A stretch of 64,000 bases of DNA from Cyclaneusma minus (GCA_037179335.1 JAKZHN010000014.1:930001-994000), one strand, 5' to 3'. Shown: positions 38,652-47,785, counted from the first letter of the stretch. Notes: generated from the letters alone by a model not told the origin. A program made the numbers and translations.

Positions 38652-39517
38652 CAGGGTACGGGAAATTAAATGGGTTTCGATAAACTATTAGTTAAAAACT
38701 ATAGTTTTTAACTATTTAAAAAGGCGTTAGATTAGATAGAAATCTATAGTTTTTAAATAAAATCTAAGGGCTAAAAGGGATAAGTACTTTTACACCTATT
38801 TTTGGTGCAAAAATACTTCCGGATAGCCCCGGGCAGCCCCGGGCTGAAGCAAATCCCGACCCCGATTCTAGCAATTAATTAATAATAATTCACCAAACGC
38901 TATATTCGCTTATATTATTAACCTTTCTAAATAATATGGCTATATTTTAATTAAATATAAAATCTAATTTCAATTATTCCTTGCTAAGCTCAGCCTTGCG
39001 CAGCCTTGCTAGAAATTATTTTCAGAAATTATTTACCTATTTTTAATTTCTTTACAGCGCTATATTAAACTTTTAATAGTGGGTTTTGGCTTTATAAACT
39101 TCAAAAAATTCCAGCAAAAATATAAAATTTTCAAAATAGAATAACGTTGAAAACTCGCAAAGTTTTTTAATTTTATTATTTATTTAAATAAAAATATATT
39201 TCCAAATATTTGATTCTTACTTTAAATCACCCTTAACTTCAACACTTTTTTTTTAGAAAAATTCTAGAAAATTCAATTTTAAAGCTTTTTACTTTGTTTT
39301 TCTACTATTTTATAAATTAAAAATAAGGCTATTCTAAAATATTTTTCGCCTGTGCCGGGCTAGCCTATGGCGCTAGCCAATAGCGCTTTTCTTATATTTA
39401 TTTTAATTTTTTTAGTTTTTTAGATAAAACTACAAATCTATCTAAAAAAACGCTAAAATTAGATATATCTAATCTATATATTCCTTAAATATTAGTTTTT
39501 TAGTTTCCCGTACCCTG
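38652..39517. mobile_element. hAT-like MITE
   Basis: Terminal inverted repeats CAGGGTACGGGAAA (left, 38652) and TTTCCCGTACCCTG (right, ending 39517), flanked on both sides by the 8-bp duplication ATTGTACG (38644-38651 and 39518-39525). An 8-bp duplication and a CAGGG terminus are typical of hAT elements. The 866 bp carry no transposase. The interior includes the perfect palindrome AGTTAAAAACTATAGTTTTT..., 24 bp at 38690-38713. Confidence 0.75.
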
Positions 39518-39525
39518 ATTGTACG

Positions 39526-39859
39526 CATGCTATTTGGATAGGAGTGATAGGTAGTCTGGTTATCTAAGAGACTAAGTTGATTGCTTGATGTTTTGAAAGA
39601 ATTATTTGCTTTCATGGAAGTCCAACTACATGTCTTTCTCAGAACACAAACACATTTCAGTGCATCTAGGTTGTGTTTAATATTGAATCTATTGATTTGC
39701 TACTCTCGATAATACCTAGACAGAGACATGCTGCACTGAACTTGTTCAGATTCCAGCATGCTGCGGCCAAGTTTTTGACATAGACTGCTGATGCTGTGGA
39801 AGTCTGTCCTCTGGCAATCTGAGGACCGAATAAACTGGCTTGTTGAGAGCTGATGTTGC
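39526..39859. other. Edge of second island, no clear gene
   Basis: GC-balanced. A 66-codon minus-strand frame (39666-39866) exists but shows no motif. Confidence 0.35.
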
Positions 39860-39973
39860 AGAACATTCCAAATCCCAGTTATCTCAAATATTCCTCGTTG
39901 TTCTGGATATTCCCAATCATTCTGAATATTCCCGGACGTTCTGAATATGCCTGGTTGTTGTGAACTCCCCTTG
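39860..39973. repeat. 19-bp-period array, copy 2
   Basis: Six units at exact 19-bp spacing, such as TTGTTCTGGATATTCCCAA, TCATTCTGAATATTCCCGG and ACGTTCTGAATATGCCTGG. Same GAATATTCC core as the other arrays; marks the left edge of the second mosaic. Confidence 0.8.
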
Positions 39974-40264
39974 CCACCATTCTCATCTTAGAAGGACTCC
40001 TGGTTTTAGCACATTCACTGTCCTTTGTAAGATTCACTCGACGCCACAGCCCGTCGAAATGAAAATTGACATTTCACCTGATGTTCCCAGATGTTGAATA
40101 CCTTTCCCCTATGATTTGTCACAAGAATAAGGGGTTCTGGCTCATTCACCAAGCGTAGATTTTGCTTGACTCACATTGATGCCAACGCAGAAATCAATGA
40201 TATTGTGATGAATGGAACTTGACTTACATGGACAAACATATCAAATGAGATCTCACTTGCCTTC

Positions 40265-40525
40265 TTTCGTGTAGTCCATGATGATATGAGTGATCCTGGT
40301 CTTTCCAAGAGACTCCCAGGCTTTGTTCCTCAGGAGTTTGATGATATCCAAGCCCTCTGAATGCTCTGTAACCTGGATGTGAAGCTTGTAAAACTCTTAG
40401 AATCAGCCAGACATCTTCGCGATGTCACCTGTGGGTTGCTGAACAGCTGGCTCTGGACGTTCTTCGTCCCCCTCTGGACGAAGAAGCTAGGCTCGTTCAC
40501 CTGGAGCCCCAGTGAGCTGAAGTAG
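40265..40525 (+). pseudogene. Gene fragment with internal stop, unknown
   Basis: Frame VVHDDMSDPGLSKRLPGFVP, then EFDDIQAL, a TGA (40358), then MLCNLDVKLVKLLESARHLR and a Trp-rich end (LLNSWLWTFFVPLWTKKLGS) closing at TAG (40523). The TGA could come from CGA by C-to-T change. The ATG at 40361 alone would allow a 54-residue product. Not recognised. Confidence 0.4.
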
Positions 40526-40786
40526 ACACGATGCCGCCAGTCGAGCCACAGCCTCCATGAAACCCATGATTGGTCGCCCGGTGGTGAGCTCTGACCCAGT
40601 GTGAGGGCCGGAGACTGAGCTGTGGGGCCTCCACGCCCACCACCAGCCCTGCCAGGTGGGGTCACACGGTTGTTGGAGAGTCCCACCAGCTGCTCACCTG
40701 CGACCCCACAACTTGACGCTGAGCAACCTCCACCCCAGCAACTTAGTCCCCAGCTGCCTCGTCCTGAGCAACCTCGCGTTGGGTAC

Positions 40787-40910
40787 GTGAACGTGAGCTG
40801 CTTCGTCCTCAGCAGCCTCGTACTGGGTACGTGAACGAGAGCTGCTTCGTCCTCAGCAGCCTCGTATTGGGTACGTGAACGTGAGCTGCTTCGTCCTGAG
40901 CTGTTTCGTC
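40787..40910. repeat. 44-bp tandem repeat
   Basis: GTGAACGTGAGCTGCTTCGT... repeated at 40787, 40831 and 40875 (last copy partial), with a degenerate half-unit upstream. The period is not a multiple of three, so it shifts frame when read as protein. Confidence 0.85.
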
Positions 40911-41720
40911 CACCAATCGAGCTTCAACCCACGACCTTCGAATCCACCATCCTCATCCTCCCCACACGTTCACAAGTCTCAACTGCTTCGAAACGACCTG
41001 CGTGGCCCCCACAAGCTTCACCTTGGAAGCCACAAGCCAATTTCTGCCTTCCAGCGAGTCCATGGGAGCCCGCCGGTAAGCTGTCCCTTCGATTCGTTGC
41101 GTTGAGTGCTGTCTCCATCCTTGTGGGACATCGACTGACGTGTATCTGCGCAGATTCTTAACACCAAGACCACTTTCAACTACACAGATGTGTGCTGGGC
41201 TCTCCTCTGCAGGCTCTGCTTCCCGCGAGTCATTGTGACTCCCTTGGTGAGTGGTTTCTTCCCACGATGCTCAGTCGAGCTGCTGTGACCAGTTGCTGAC
41301 CTGCAACTCCGCAGATCTCGACCCTCTTCCCCTCTACCGTCGATAGATCACCACAAAAACAACACAACAAACCAACCACCAAAGAAACGAAAACGAAAAG
41401 AAAAGAAGAAAACAAGAAAACGAAAAGTCGAGAACACCAAGAAGAAAAACGACTACAAAGAAAAAGAAGAAAACAAGAAAACGACTACACAATAAAACAC
41501 CCACAAGAAATCCTCAAAAAAAAAAAAAAAACACAAGGAAACCACAAGAACCCTTCCCCTTCCCCGGACTCTGGACTTCCAAATGGGCCTTCTCGCCCCC
41601 AGCCTCGAGGCCATGCCCTTGGAACGGCATGTTGTCGCTCTCGCTGTGCCGGGGGTAGGAAGAAGATGCTATGCATACTGGACTGGGCCTCCTTGCGCCT
41701 TGCCCGAGTGACGACGACGT
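40875..41720 (+). CDS. Three-exon gene candidate with Lys-rich tail
   Basis: Exon 1 ends at 41075. Intron 41076-41153 (GTAAGC...CTGAC...TGCGCAG) joins in frame to ILNTKTTFNYTDVCWALLCR and FPRVIVTPL. Intron 41247-41314 (GTGAGT...GCTGAC...CCGCAG) follows. Exon 3 is open for about 135 codons to TGA near 41718, through an A-rich tract encoding a Lys/Glu/Gln/Thr-rich stretch (KETKTKRKEENKKTKSREHQ). Both introns have good branch points. The start is unclear because the upstream frame runs into the 44-bp tandem repeat. Function unknown; the long A-rich tract may simply be low complexity. Confidence 0.4.
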
Positions 41721-42168
41721 GATTCCGTCGTCGCTGCGTGGCCATGGGTGCAGGGAGAAGAATGCTGTGTTATGCGTTTCTATGGATTGTGCGGTGCGAG
41801 TTGTCTGCTCGCGGTGGGAATGGAGGGTGGATGGGCGATTGTGTGGTGGTGTGGTCTGTGGATCTTCATCAGGTATGTTGGAAGTTGTGATTCTCGAGCT
41901 GCAGACACAGTACCTAATTGTTAGATGTGTACAGAGGATCGAGATGCAGGAGCTGCGTCTGCGGAACGGCTGTCGTCGACTTTGCGGATATCAGAGGTTT
42001 CGAGGAGAAGGGCATCGTCATCGCTCCCAACCACCCCCCCCCAAAAAAAGAAAAAGAAACCCCGGGCAGATGAGCCACGCCACTTCCCAGGCCAGCTGCC
42101 TCTGCTGACAACATCGCTGAGTGGTGGTGGCTGCCGTCGTTTGTGTGCCCTGCTGTCGTCGGTGACCG

Positions 42169-42456
42169 ATGCCATTCCCAAGAAACCCTGCCCTCGAAAG
42201 CAATCTTAGCATCAAGGAGGGCGGTTCAGACCACTCTCTCCCCTCTGGACATAAAAGGCAGCATCGTCCCCACTGTCTTTGCTTCCTCACGAGCAGCCTG
42301 CAGCGATCGAGTGCACCAGGACCTGCTCCTCCTGATGCCGTTGCGGCTCTGCCAAAGAAGAAGCTTGATAACGAGATGCTCGGTCCCGAGGGAAAGGGAG
42401 AATGCAGTGTCTGCATGGACGATGTGACCCGGTACACCTCGTCTGAAGCATCCTGA
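42169..42456 (+). pseudogene. RING-finger E3 ligase fragment
   Basis: The frame reads ALPKKKLDNEMLGPEGKGEC then SVCMDDV. The sequence LPKKK-x-D-x-x-MLG-x-x-GK-x-ECSVCMD is the entry to the RING domain of fungal RNF126-like E3 ligases, including the first Cys-x2-Cys zinc pair. The remaining zinc ligands (C-x-H-x-F-H-x2-C) are absent: after DDV the frame changes to TRYTSSEAS and stops. The cassette at 42249 lies inside the upstream part of this frame. Confidence 0.6.
42249..42325 (+). promoter_or_regulatory. TATA-leader cassette 1
   Basis: ACATAAAAGGCAGCATCGTC, then CACTGTCTTTGCTTCCTCAC. TATA is weakened (CATAAAA). An upstream box CTGCTGTCGTCGG lies at 42150. Confidence 0.65.
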
Positions 42457-42499
42457 CAAACTCAGCAAGGAGCTCAAGGCTTTCCTCCGCCCCTCCTGC

Positions 42500-42603
42500 T
42501 TCAATTGCAGTGCATGTCCGAGAGCTGCCTTCAAGCGCAAATCTCGTCGCGGTCAAGATCATTGATCTTGATGCAAACGACATCAGCGCCAGTGACCGGT
42601 AGC
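42500..42603 (+). pseudogene. Possible protein-kinase N-lobe fragment
   Basis: A frame reads LVAVKIIDLDANDISASDR then TAG. VAVKIIDL resembles the VAIK strand that carries the ATP-binding Lys. No Gly loop or catalytic loop is nearby, so the call is tentative. Confidence 0.3.
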
Positions 42604-42814
42604 AACCGCCTCCTACGACGAATTCATGTCGGGAGGTGGGTGAGTCGGGCAACAACGCCAGCAACAACATCCGCCAGCATATGGACATCACAGTCCCAAT
42701 GCCTATCCTTCATCTCCTTCACTGGCTCCTTCTGTTCCAGAACAGCCTCGACGCAACCTTCGTTGTTCGAATGGGTTGAGTGGACCTGGTCTCACTGTTG
42801 CTAACCCCACAGAG

Positions 42815-42892
42815 GCTATAAAAGGCAGCACTATCCGCACTGTCTTCGACTCCCCACGAACAGCTTCTCGTGATCGAATCTTTCACGCCATC
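42815..42892 (+). promoter_or_regulatory. TATA-leader cassette 2
   Basis: GCTATAAAAGGCAGCACTAT, then TGTCTTCGACTCCCCACGAA and TTTCACGCCATC. Near-consensus copy; the putative start site is about 30 bp after TATA. Confidence 0.75.
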
Positions 42893-43066
42893 ATCGAGAC
42901 GGAGGACCAGGAACTGGTGAATCTCCCACGCCGTTCCTGGTTCTCCACCCCAGCCGAGCAGTGCTCAGCTGGGTGTCTACTATGGCATGGCGCCAGCTGT
43001 ACCCGCCGAGGAGACCGAGGAGGAACTGCGTCAACGAAGGATCGCCGAGTGGGAAGGCTCGAAATA
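42893..43066 (+). pseudogene. Coding body of cassette 2, with leader hairpin
   Basis: Begins with a hairpin: GGAGGACCAGGAAC (42901) pairs with GTTCCTGGTTCTCC (42933-42946). The same hairpin follows cassette 6. A frame then gives LGVYYGMAPAVPAEETEEEL and RQRRIAEWEGSK, ending TAG (43064). It reads like an acidic C-terminus of a cellular protein; family unknown. Confidence 0.4.
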
Positions 43067-43129
43067 GAGTGTCCTGAACTATCATTAGCAGCATCCAGTC
43101 TCATCGATTGTTACATCGTAGACCCTGAC

Positions 43130-43560
43130 GAGCCAAGGCGTGAGAGATCCTTTCAGGACTCCAGACCAGAGTTCCGCGGCTTTGGCGAACAACCGCAACT
43201 CGCGCAATCTCACCTACAGAGCCTTTGCCAATCCTGTCCAGACTCCCGTTAAAAGCCGTGCCCAAACTCCTGTAGATTTCTCGGTGGTCACTCCGAGCAC
43301 TACCATTCCACCACCGAGGAGTTCGACCAGAACATAGCACAGAAGGCCAAGGATAACATGGACGAGATCTGCCATGTTTATCGCCCCATGATGTCTCAGG
43401 GCGAAGGTGGTGGCAACGACGAAGCTGAGGATACTCTCAAGGGTCCACGGGTTACGCCTCTGAACCTCCCTCACCCTTCTCAACACTCACTTCCTTCTCC
43501 ACACTTCACTTCGACGGAGTGGTCCACAATCTGGTAGGCTCTGTCTTCCTTGGCGGTCCC
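43130..43560 (+). pseudogene. Gene fragments, unknown
   Basis: One frame reads RDPFRTPDQSSAALANNRNS and FANPVQTPVKSRAQTPVDFS, rich in TP motifs. The next continues EEFDQNIAQKAKDNMDEICH and VYRPMMSQGEGGGNDEAEDT, stopping near 43535. The DPFRTP block resembles ADPFKTPTTS at 57170, so the two may derive from one gene. Confidence 0.4.
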
Positions 43561-43738
43561 AAGGCGTTCTCGTGCCTTGTTGACGCTCAATTTCGTGACC
43601 CGCATTCCTCAAGACAAAGAAGTCAATTCCCATGGCCCAGAGGTATCCTCACGACTCACTCTCTTGAGTCCCTTCCTTGAGGTCCAAATACTTGAACATG
43701 CAGAGACCTTGCCTCGATGGTAGCTGCCGTCGCCGTGT

Positions 43739-43900
43739 CATGCTGTCGTCGATGTTTGGTGTGACATGTCTAAAGTCACGTGCCTCCAGCCGCAAGCCTC
43801 TGAATCCGACGCCTCGATCCCTCCAAGCTATAGAGGGTAGCATCGTCTGCCTTGTGTTTGGCTCCCAAGGACAAAGTCTTGCTGTAGATTGTTTGACGGC
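43739..43900 (+). promoter_or_regulatory. TATA-leader cassette 3, with upstream box
   Basis: Upstream box ATGCTGTCGTCGATGTTTGG at 43739, CACGTG at 43777, degenerate TATAGAGGG at 43829, leader CATCGTCTGCCTTGTGTTTGG then GCTCCCAAGGACAAAG. The TATA change may disable it. Confidence 0.65.
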
Positions 43901-44154
43901 AAGAGCGACAGTCAAGTCCCCCGCAACGATGACTACCTATGCCTGCGATCGACCAACACTGGACAGCGGTGTTGGGTGACTCCTGAGCGCGCCTCACGAG
44001 ACACCATAGATCGCGTCCTTCATACATTGTCCTTCCTCCCACTCGACCACGACAATGTTGAACCATCCTTGCAGCGGCTTGCTGATGTCTTCCTCTGCGA
44101 TCTTCACATCTCGCAGAGAGAAAGCCTCGTCCACAACTGGACAAGCGCTGTGAC

Positions 44155-44754
44155 TTGATCGCTTCGATGATGCAAAAAGATCAGTACAAGCGTGGATTCA
44201 GACATGTCCAGGTGAACCGCATCACAACTGCTGTTCGCGCCGTTCTGGGTCTACTGATCGACAAGGACATTCCTCGATCCAAAGCTGATCCTGGTCTGTC
44301 AGCGATCGTTGGGCAGGCTTGGACTCTGGACAGAGAGATGGCAAGATCGTACCTGCATTTTGTTACCCAGATGCCGGTCCACGGCGGCAAATTCATCTCC
44401 ATCAAGATGTCATGCGCGGCTTTGAGTGAGCGTGGAGATCGTCTCGCGCCACCGCCAAACGTTCTGGCTCCAATGAAAGGTCCGCTCGAGAAGGTGTTCG
44501 ATCGGAACACCATCTCAAATTACGACGACTTCGTGGCCGCCAACGAGACCACCTACTACGACATGATTCCACCCGAACCATACCAGATGAACAGTGTCTT
44601 CTGGGGCTCTGCGATCTTGTTCGTAGTAGTGGTTTTCCACGTGCCGTTCGTGTGTTCTGCTGTCGTTCGTGCTTGTTGCCGTGGCCAAAGACTCGTGCCC
44701 CCAAATCCAAGCTTGGAATCTTGGATGCGAGCCCTCGTCTTGTCTGGGCTATAA
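44155..44754 (+). CDS. 199-residue frame, family A (longest copy)
   Basis: ATG at 44166 in frame: MMQKDQYKRGFRHVQV, then RAVLGLLIDKDIPRSKADPG, WTLDREMARSYLHFVTQMPV, VFDRNTISNYDDFVAANETT and a C-terminal membrane segment (SVFWGSAILFVVVVFHVPFV). Parts recur at 55148 (WTLGREMARSCLHFVTQM) and 61725 (LIDKDIPRSKADPGLSAIV), and RCDLIASMM just upstream recurs at 60340. The product is unrecognised. It may be a chimera of pieces or the fullest copy of a gene family private to this locus. The frame is intact. Confidence 0.45.
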   Translation: MIASMMQKDQYKRGFRHVQVNRITTAVRAVLGLLIDKDIPRSKADPGLSAIVGQAWTLDREMARSYLHFVTQMPVHGGKFISIKMSCAALSERGDRLAPPPNVLAPMKGPLEKVFDRNTISNYDDFVAANETTYYDMIPPEPYQMNSVFWGSAILFVVVVFHVPFVCSAVVRACCRGQRLVPPNPSLESWMRALVLSGL

Positions 44755-44825
44755 AAGGGAGCGCCGTCTCCAGTGACTTTTGCTCCCCAGGAACCCCTTT
44801 TGGACTCAGAGTCTTACACGCCATC
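44655..44825 (+). promoter_or_regulatory. TATA-leader cassette 4
   Basis: Upstream box TTCTGCTGTCGTTCGTGC at 44655, TATAAAAGGG at 44750, TTTTGCTCCCCAGGAACCCC, then ACACGCCATC ending 44825. It overlaps the 3' end of the preceding frame. An ATG follows nine bases after its end. Confidence 0.75.
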
Positions 44826-44833
44826 TCTCCGCG

Positions 44834-45244
44834 ATGCCTGTCCTGGATCCCGCACTGGAGAACAAGAATGGTGACTTGTGGTCTCTGATGACTTCCGTAC
44901 TCGCACACAAGAAGGAAGATGGCCTGGTTCGTCTTGGCTTTGGCAAGGCGCCAGTCAAGAGACCACGGAAGAAGGCGGCCCCCAAAGCTTTGGTCGGACA
45001 AGCCCTGGATGGGTTTCAGCAACGAGATGGACGGCTTGATTGTCAACCTGCGCACCCAGATTCGGAGGCCACCAACGAATCAAAACAAGCCAGGGAGTTG
45101 AAGCCACCAACTCAGCCCAAATGCCAGAAGCAGCCGAAGACCAAGGGTACCAATGAATGCGACATAGACATTCCTGGTTCTTCGTTCGATCTCCCGCACC
45201 CGTTGATCTTGCGTTCCTTCACGGTCGCAAACACCATTCGATGA
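44834..45244 (+). CDS. 136-residue frame driven by cassette 4
   Basis: The ATG lies 84 bp after TATA, so about 50 bases of leader. MPVLDPALENKNGDLWSLMT, then HKKEDGLVRLGFGKAPVKRP and a basic RKKAAPKALVGQ segment that could act in nuclear import. The segments HKKEDGxVRL and, in another frame, EMDGLIVNLRTQI recur in the same order at 59844 and 60059. Intact with a plausible promoter, so it is a good candidate for an expressed gene. Function unknown. Confidence 0.45.
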   Translation: MPVLDPALENKNGDLWSLMTSVLAHKKEDGLVRLGFGKAPVKRPRKKAAPKALVGQALDGFQQRDGRLDCQPAHPDSEATNESKQARELKPPTQPKCQKQPKTKGTNECDIDIPGSSFDLPHPLILRSFTVANTIR

Positions 45245-45482
45245 TGGTAGCTACTGGCATCTCGGCTACCATCTACGATGACATCCATGGTGTCATAAAG
45301 TACCATCAGACTGCCTTGGATTCCGGATCGCTTTTCGGTGCCATTCGATAAGTCCAAAACTGCTTCATCAAATCCAGGAGAGATAGAACTAAAGGGATTC
45401 CTCCCCAATTTGTCGAGTGCGGATCGTAGGGCATTGTTGACGGGCAATAAATCGGATCTTGTCAACCGCAAATGACGAGCCA
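45157..45482 (+). pseudogene. Gene fragments, unknown
   Basis: One frame gives HGRKHHSMMVATGISATIYD and VIKYHQTALDSGSLFGAIR (stop 45349). Another then gives TASSNPGEIELKGFLPNLSS and ALLTGNKSDLVNRK (stop near 45474). Both are protein-like, sense-oriented and unrecognised. Confidence 0.35.
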
Positions 45483-45507
45483 ACCACTACATGACCAGAG
45501 TTATGTG

Positions 45508-45653
45508 TCATGCTGTCGTCGATGTTGGGTGACATGTCCCTCGTCACGTGTTACCCCGAGCCCTTGATGTCTTGAGGCTATAAAAGGCAGCCTTCTCCCC
45601 ACTGTCTTCGTCTCCCCAAGAACAGATGTGTAGGTCAAACTTTCCACGCCAGC
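45508..45653 (+). promoter_or_regulatory. TATA-leader cassette 5
   Basis: ATGCTGTCGTCGATGTTGGG at 45509, CACGTG at 45545, TATAAAAGGC at 45579, CACTGTCTTCGTCTCCCCAA, then TTTCCACGCCAGC. Best-preserved copy of all four elements. Confidence 0.8.
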
Positions 45654-46259
45654 AACTCGTCGTCGCACTTCGGTGCTGAGGCGAATTTGATACGCGACCA
45701 GCCCCAGGCCCTGCTTCACCTCCCCCGAACGAAGATCCGTTCTTCGATATGCCCCGACCTCCAGTCATCTCGGCCGAAGATTCGTCGATCTTCGAGAGTG
45801 AAGATGAAGAATAGGACCTGATCGACCTGGGGTTTGACGGTAGCGGCGATGCCTTCGGCAGCACTGTCATTCTGGAAGGCTGCGATGTGCTTTTTCAAGT
45901 ACATCCAGAACGGACCACCTCTTGATATCAAGTTGGACGGGGAAATTACCAAGGAATTTCTGATCAGACATGCCAGAGCCTTAGGCTCGCCGATGTTCTG
46001 GCATGAAATACACATGCAGTTCCCGGGTATCGTGAATGGGTACGAGGGAGGCAAGCTTGTCGCCACTGACCAAGAAGAAGCCATACTGCGAACGCAAAAG
46101 CGAATCTTGGACTTGGAAGCTGCCGTCGCTGTGTCTTGCTGTTGTCGATGTTGGGGCCTCAAAGCTGGCCAGCTCACCTTCCAACTCCCCGGCAACACCA
46201 CCGCCGAAGTAGGCCTCGCCATGTCCATAGTCTCGTGTCCCCCAAACGCAACCTCGTGA
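45654..46259 (+). pseudogene. Coding bodies after cassette 5
   Basis: First a Pro-rich then acidic piece (SPPPNEDPFFDMPRPPVISA, ending SIFESEDEE at TAG 45812). Then a frame with YIQNGPPLDIKLDGEITKEF, LIRHARALGSPMFWHEIHMQ and LVATDQEEAILRTQKRILDL. The opening bases (TCGTCGTCGCACTTCGGTGCTGAGGC) are shared with the body after cassette 6, so these two units are close relatives. Unrecognised families. Confidence 0.4.
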
Positions 46260-46364
46260 GCCCGGATCCCTGCCCTTGCCTTCTTCTGGCTATAAAAGGC
46301 AGCATCCTCCCCACCATCTTGGCTCCCCAAGAACAACTTCTGTTGTCGGATACTCCACGCCATC
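46136..46364 (+). promoter_or_regulatory. TATA-leader cassette 6
   Basis: TTGCTGTTGTCGATGTTGGG at 46136, TATAAAAGGCAGCATCCTCC at 46291, CATCTTGGCTCCCCAAGAAC, ACTCCACGCCATC to 46364. Confidence 0.75.
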
Positions 46365-46625
46365 AATTCGTCGTCGCACTTCGGTGCTGAGGCTGAAGAG
46401 GAAATGGAGAACCAGGAACCGGTGAATCTGTGAGGATTTCCCAAACCGTTCCTGGTTCTCCAGTATGACACCAAGAAGCGTTCGAGAGAAGAGGTAGACC
46501 TCGACTCAGCAACTCCCGACGTCGTCGAACCTCGTGTGAAGCGCAAAAGACGGGCCAAGGAGGAAATGGCAAAGGCCCGACTGGAGGCTGCCGCTTCCAC
46601 CCAAGAGACAATTGGCGCTCCGTAA
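46365..46625 (+). pseudogene. Body after cassette 6: short peptide, hairpin, nuclear-type tail
   Basis: Shares 5' bases with the cassette 5 body, then ATG 46405 opens MENQEPVNL and stops. The hairpin 46406-46419/46448-46461 (14 pairs) spans this stop. A following frame gives KKRSREEVDLDSATPDVVEP, PRVKRKRRAKEEMAKARLEA and ends TQETIGAP at TAA (46623). KRKRRAK looks like a nuclear localisation signal. Confidence 0.4.
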
Positions 46626-46866
46626 ACCTCCCAACTCTTGACTTTGCGTTTCTTCCTTCCTCGAGAAGACTAAGTCCGTCACCCCCTCTCGTTCGGCTTG
46701 GACATGCTTCGTTCGGCATAGAAAGGCGTCTTGGGTGGACAGTTGTTTGTCGGTTTGGCGCACATGGCACAATGATACCCCTGGGCACCTCATTATGGGC
46801 GGCGTTTCAATCATCTACGACATTCGACAGCTTTGTATGATTCTCTTCATAGCGGCTGCCGTTTGA

Positions 46867-47559
46867 ATGCTCTGCTGTCGTTTGTGCTCGGTGCCATCTC
46901 CGGCGCGAGTGGGAGAAGATATCGCGGACGTCAGCAGCAAGGCCGTCACTCAACACGTGAACAAGATTCGTGCCACGAACTTGAAGGCCGGCGCTGCCAT
47001 TTCTCCCATTGCTGGCATGGCTGGTCATGGATCTCGAGAGATTCGCGCTGTCCGTGCTGCTCTCGATGTCAGTACCAACACGGTCAAGTTCGTCCAGATC
47101 GGCTGGAACGAGGACACGCGTCCTTACTACGATCCCAACGGCGTCAAACCAATCAACCAATCGCGTGATGTGGATCCCTGTTCCTTCGAAGTCTGGATCA
47201 CGTGGGCATGCCGTCAAACAGCAGGACAAAAAGGACCTGTCTGTGAAGACTATCGTCGAGAAATTGAAGACGAGACACGAGGAGCAGTGACGGAAAAGAG
47301 CCATGGCGAGCCCATGCGCTTCACAGTCGAATCCACTGCTGCGTCCTGGCCTTTGGGTGTCAAGATCGGAAGCTCCAAGGCTTACAAGCCGGACGTTCTC
47401 CAGATGGTTTTGAAGCATGGAGACCTGGTTGTCATGCACGGCGTACCTGCATTCGCCGATGTCTGCATTCAGGGCTCGACAGAGGTTGGTGGAGACTGGT
47501 ACTGCCAGGTCGTGCCGGTGGTCGAGTACAGCAATGTCGGTAGTCGCCGACTGCAGTGA
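46867..47559 (+). CDS. 230-residue intact frame, possible oxygenase-like fold
   Basis: One of the longest frames in the second mosaic. It opens inside an upstream box (TGCTGTCGTTTGTGCTCGG) without a TATA after it. It contains IADVSSKAVTQHVNKIRATN, VKFVQIGWNEDTRPYYDPNG and PDVLQMVLKHGDLVVMHGVP. LKHGDLVVMHG resembles the strand before the second metal-binding His in AlkB-like 2OG-Fe(II) oxygenases, but I cannot place the HxD motif, so this is a weak resemblance. It could be a chimera. Confidence 0.4.
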   Translation: MLCCRLCSVPSPARVGEDIADVSSKAVTQHVNKIRATNLKAGAAISPIAGMAGHGSREIRAVRAALDVSTNTVKFVQIGWNEDTRPYYDPNGVKPINQSRDVDPCSFEVWITWACRQTAGQKGPVCEDYRREIEDETRGAVTEKSHGEPMRFTVESTAASWPLGVKIGSSKAYKPDVLQMVLKHGDLVVMHGVPAFADVCIQGSTEVGGDWYCQVVPVVEYSNVGSRRLQ

Positions 47560-47699
47560 TTTCCTACGGGAAGGCGAATGCGATGCTGGTGATGCTTGCG
47601 ATCCTCGCCCGCGGTCACGGATGGAGGCACAAGAACAGCCACGTGGAACCGAGTATGATGACTATGAGCGTGCACGTGGATGATTCGACTCCTCGATCT

Positions 47700-47785
47700 C
47701 TTCTGGCGGCTATAAAAAGCCTCGCTCTCCCCACTACCTTTTCCTCCCAGAAACAATTTGTTGTCGTGGAGTGTCTTATGTCATC
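47700..47785 (+). promoter_or_regulatory. TATA-leader cassette 7
   Basis: GGCTATAAAAAGCCTCGCTC at 47709, CCACTACCTTTTCCTCCCAG, AAACAATTTG, then TTATGTCATC. The terminal CACGCCATC has become TATGTCATC, creating the ATG at 47778. Confidence 0.7.

Noticed and set aside
39666..39866. 66-codon minus-strand frame
   Set aside because: Composition is acceptable but there is no motif, neighbour or start context to support it.
45716..46600. 294-codon minus-strand frame
   Set aside because: Lies opposite two cassettes and their bodies, with repeated peptides caused by the cassettes themselves. Composition is typical of an antisense shadow in GC-balanced DNA.
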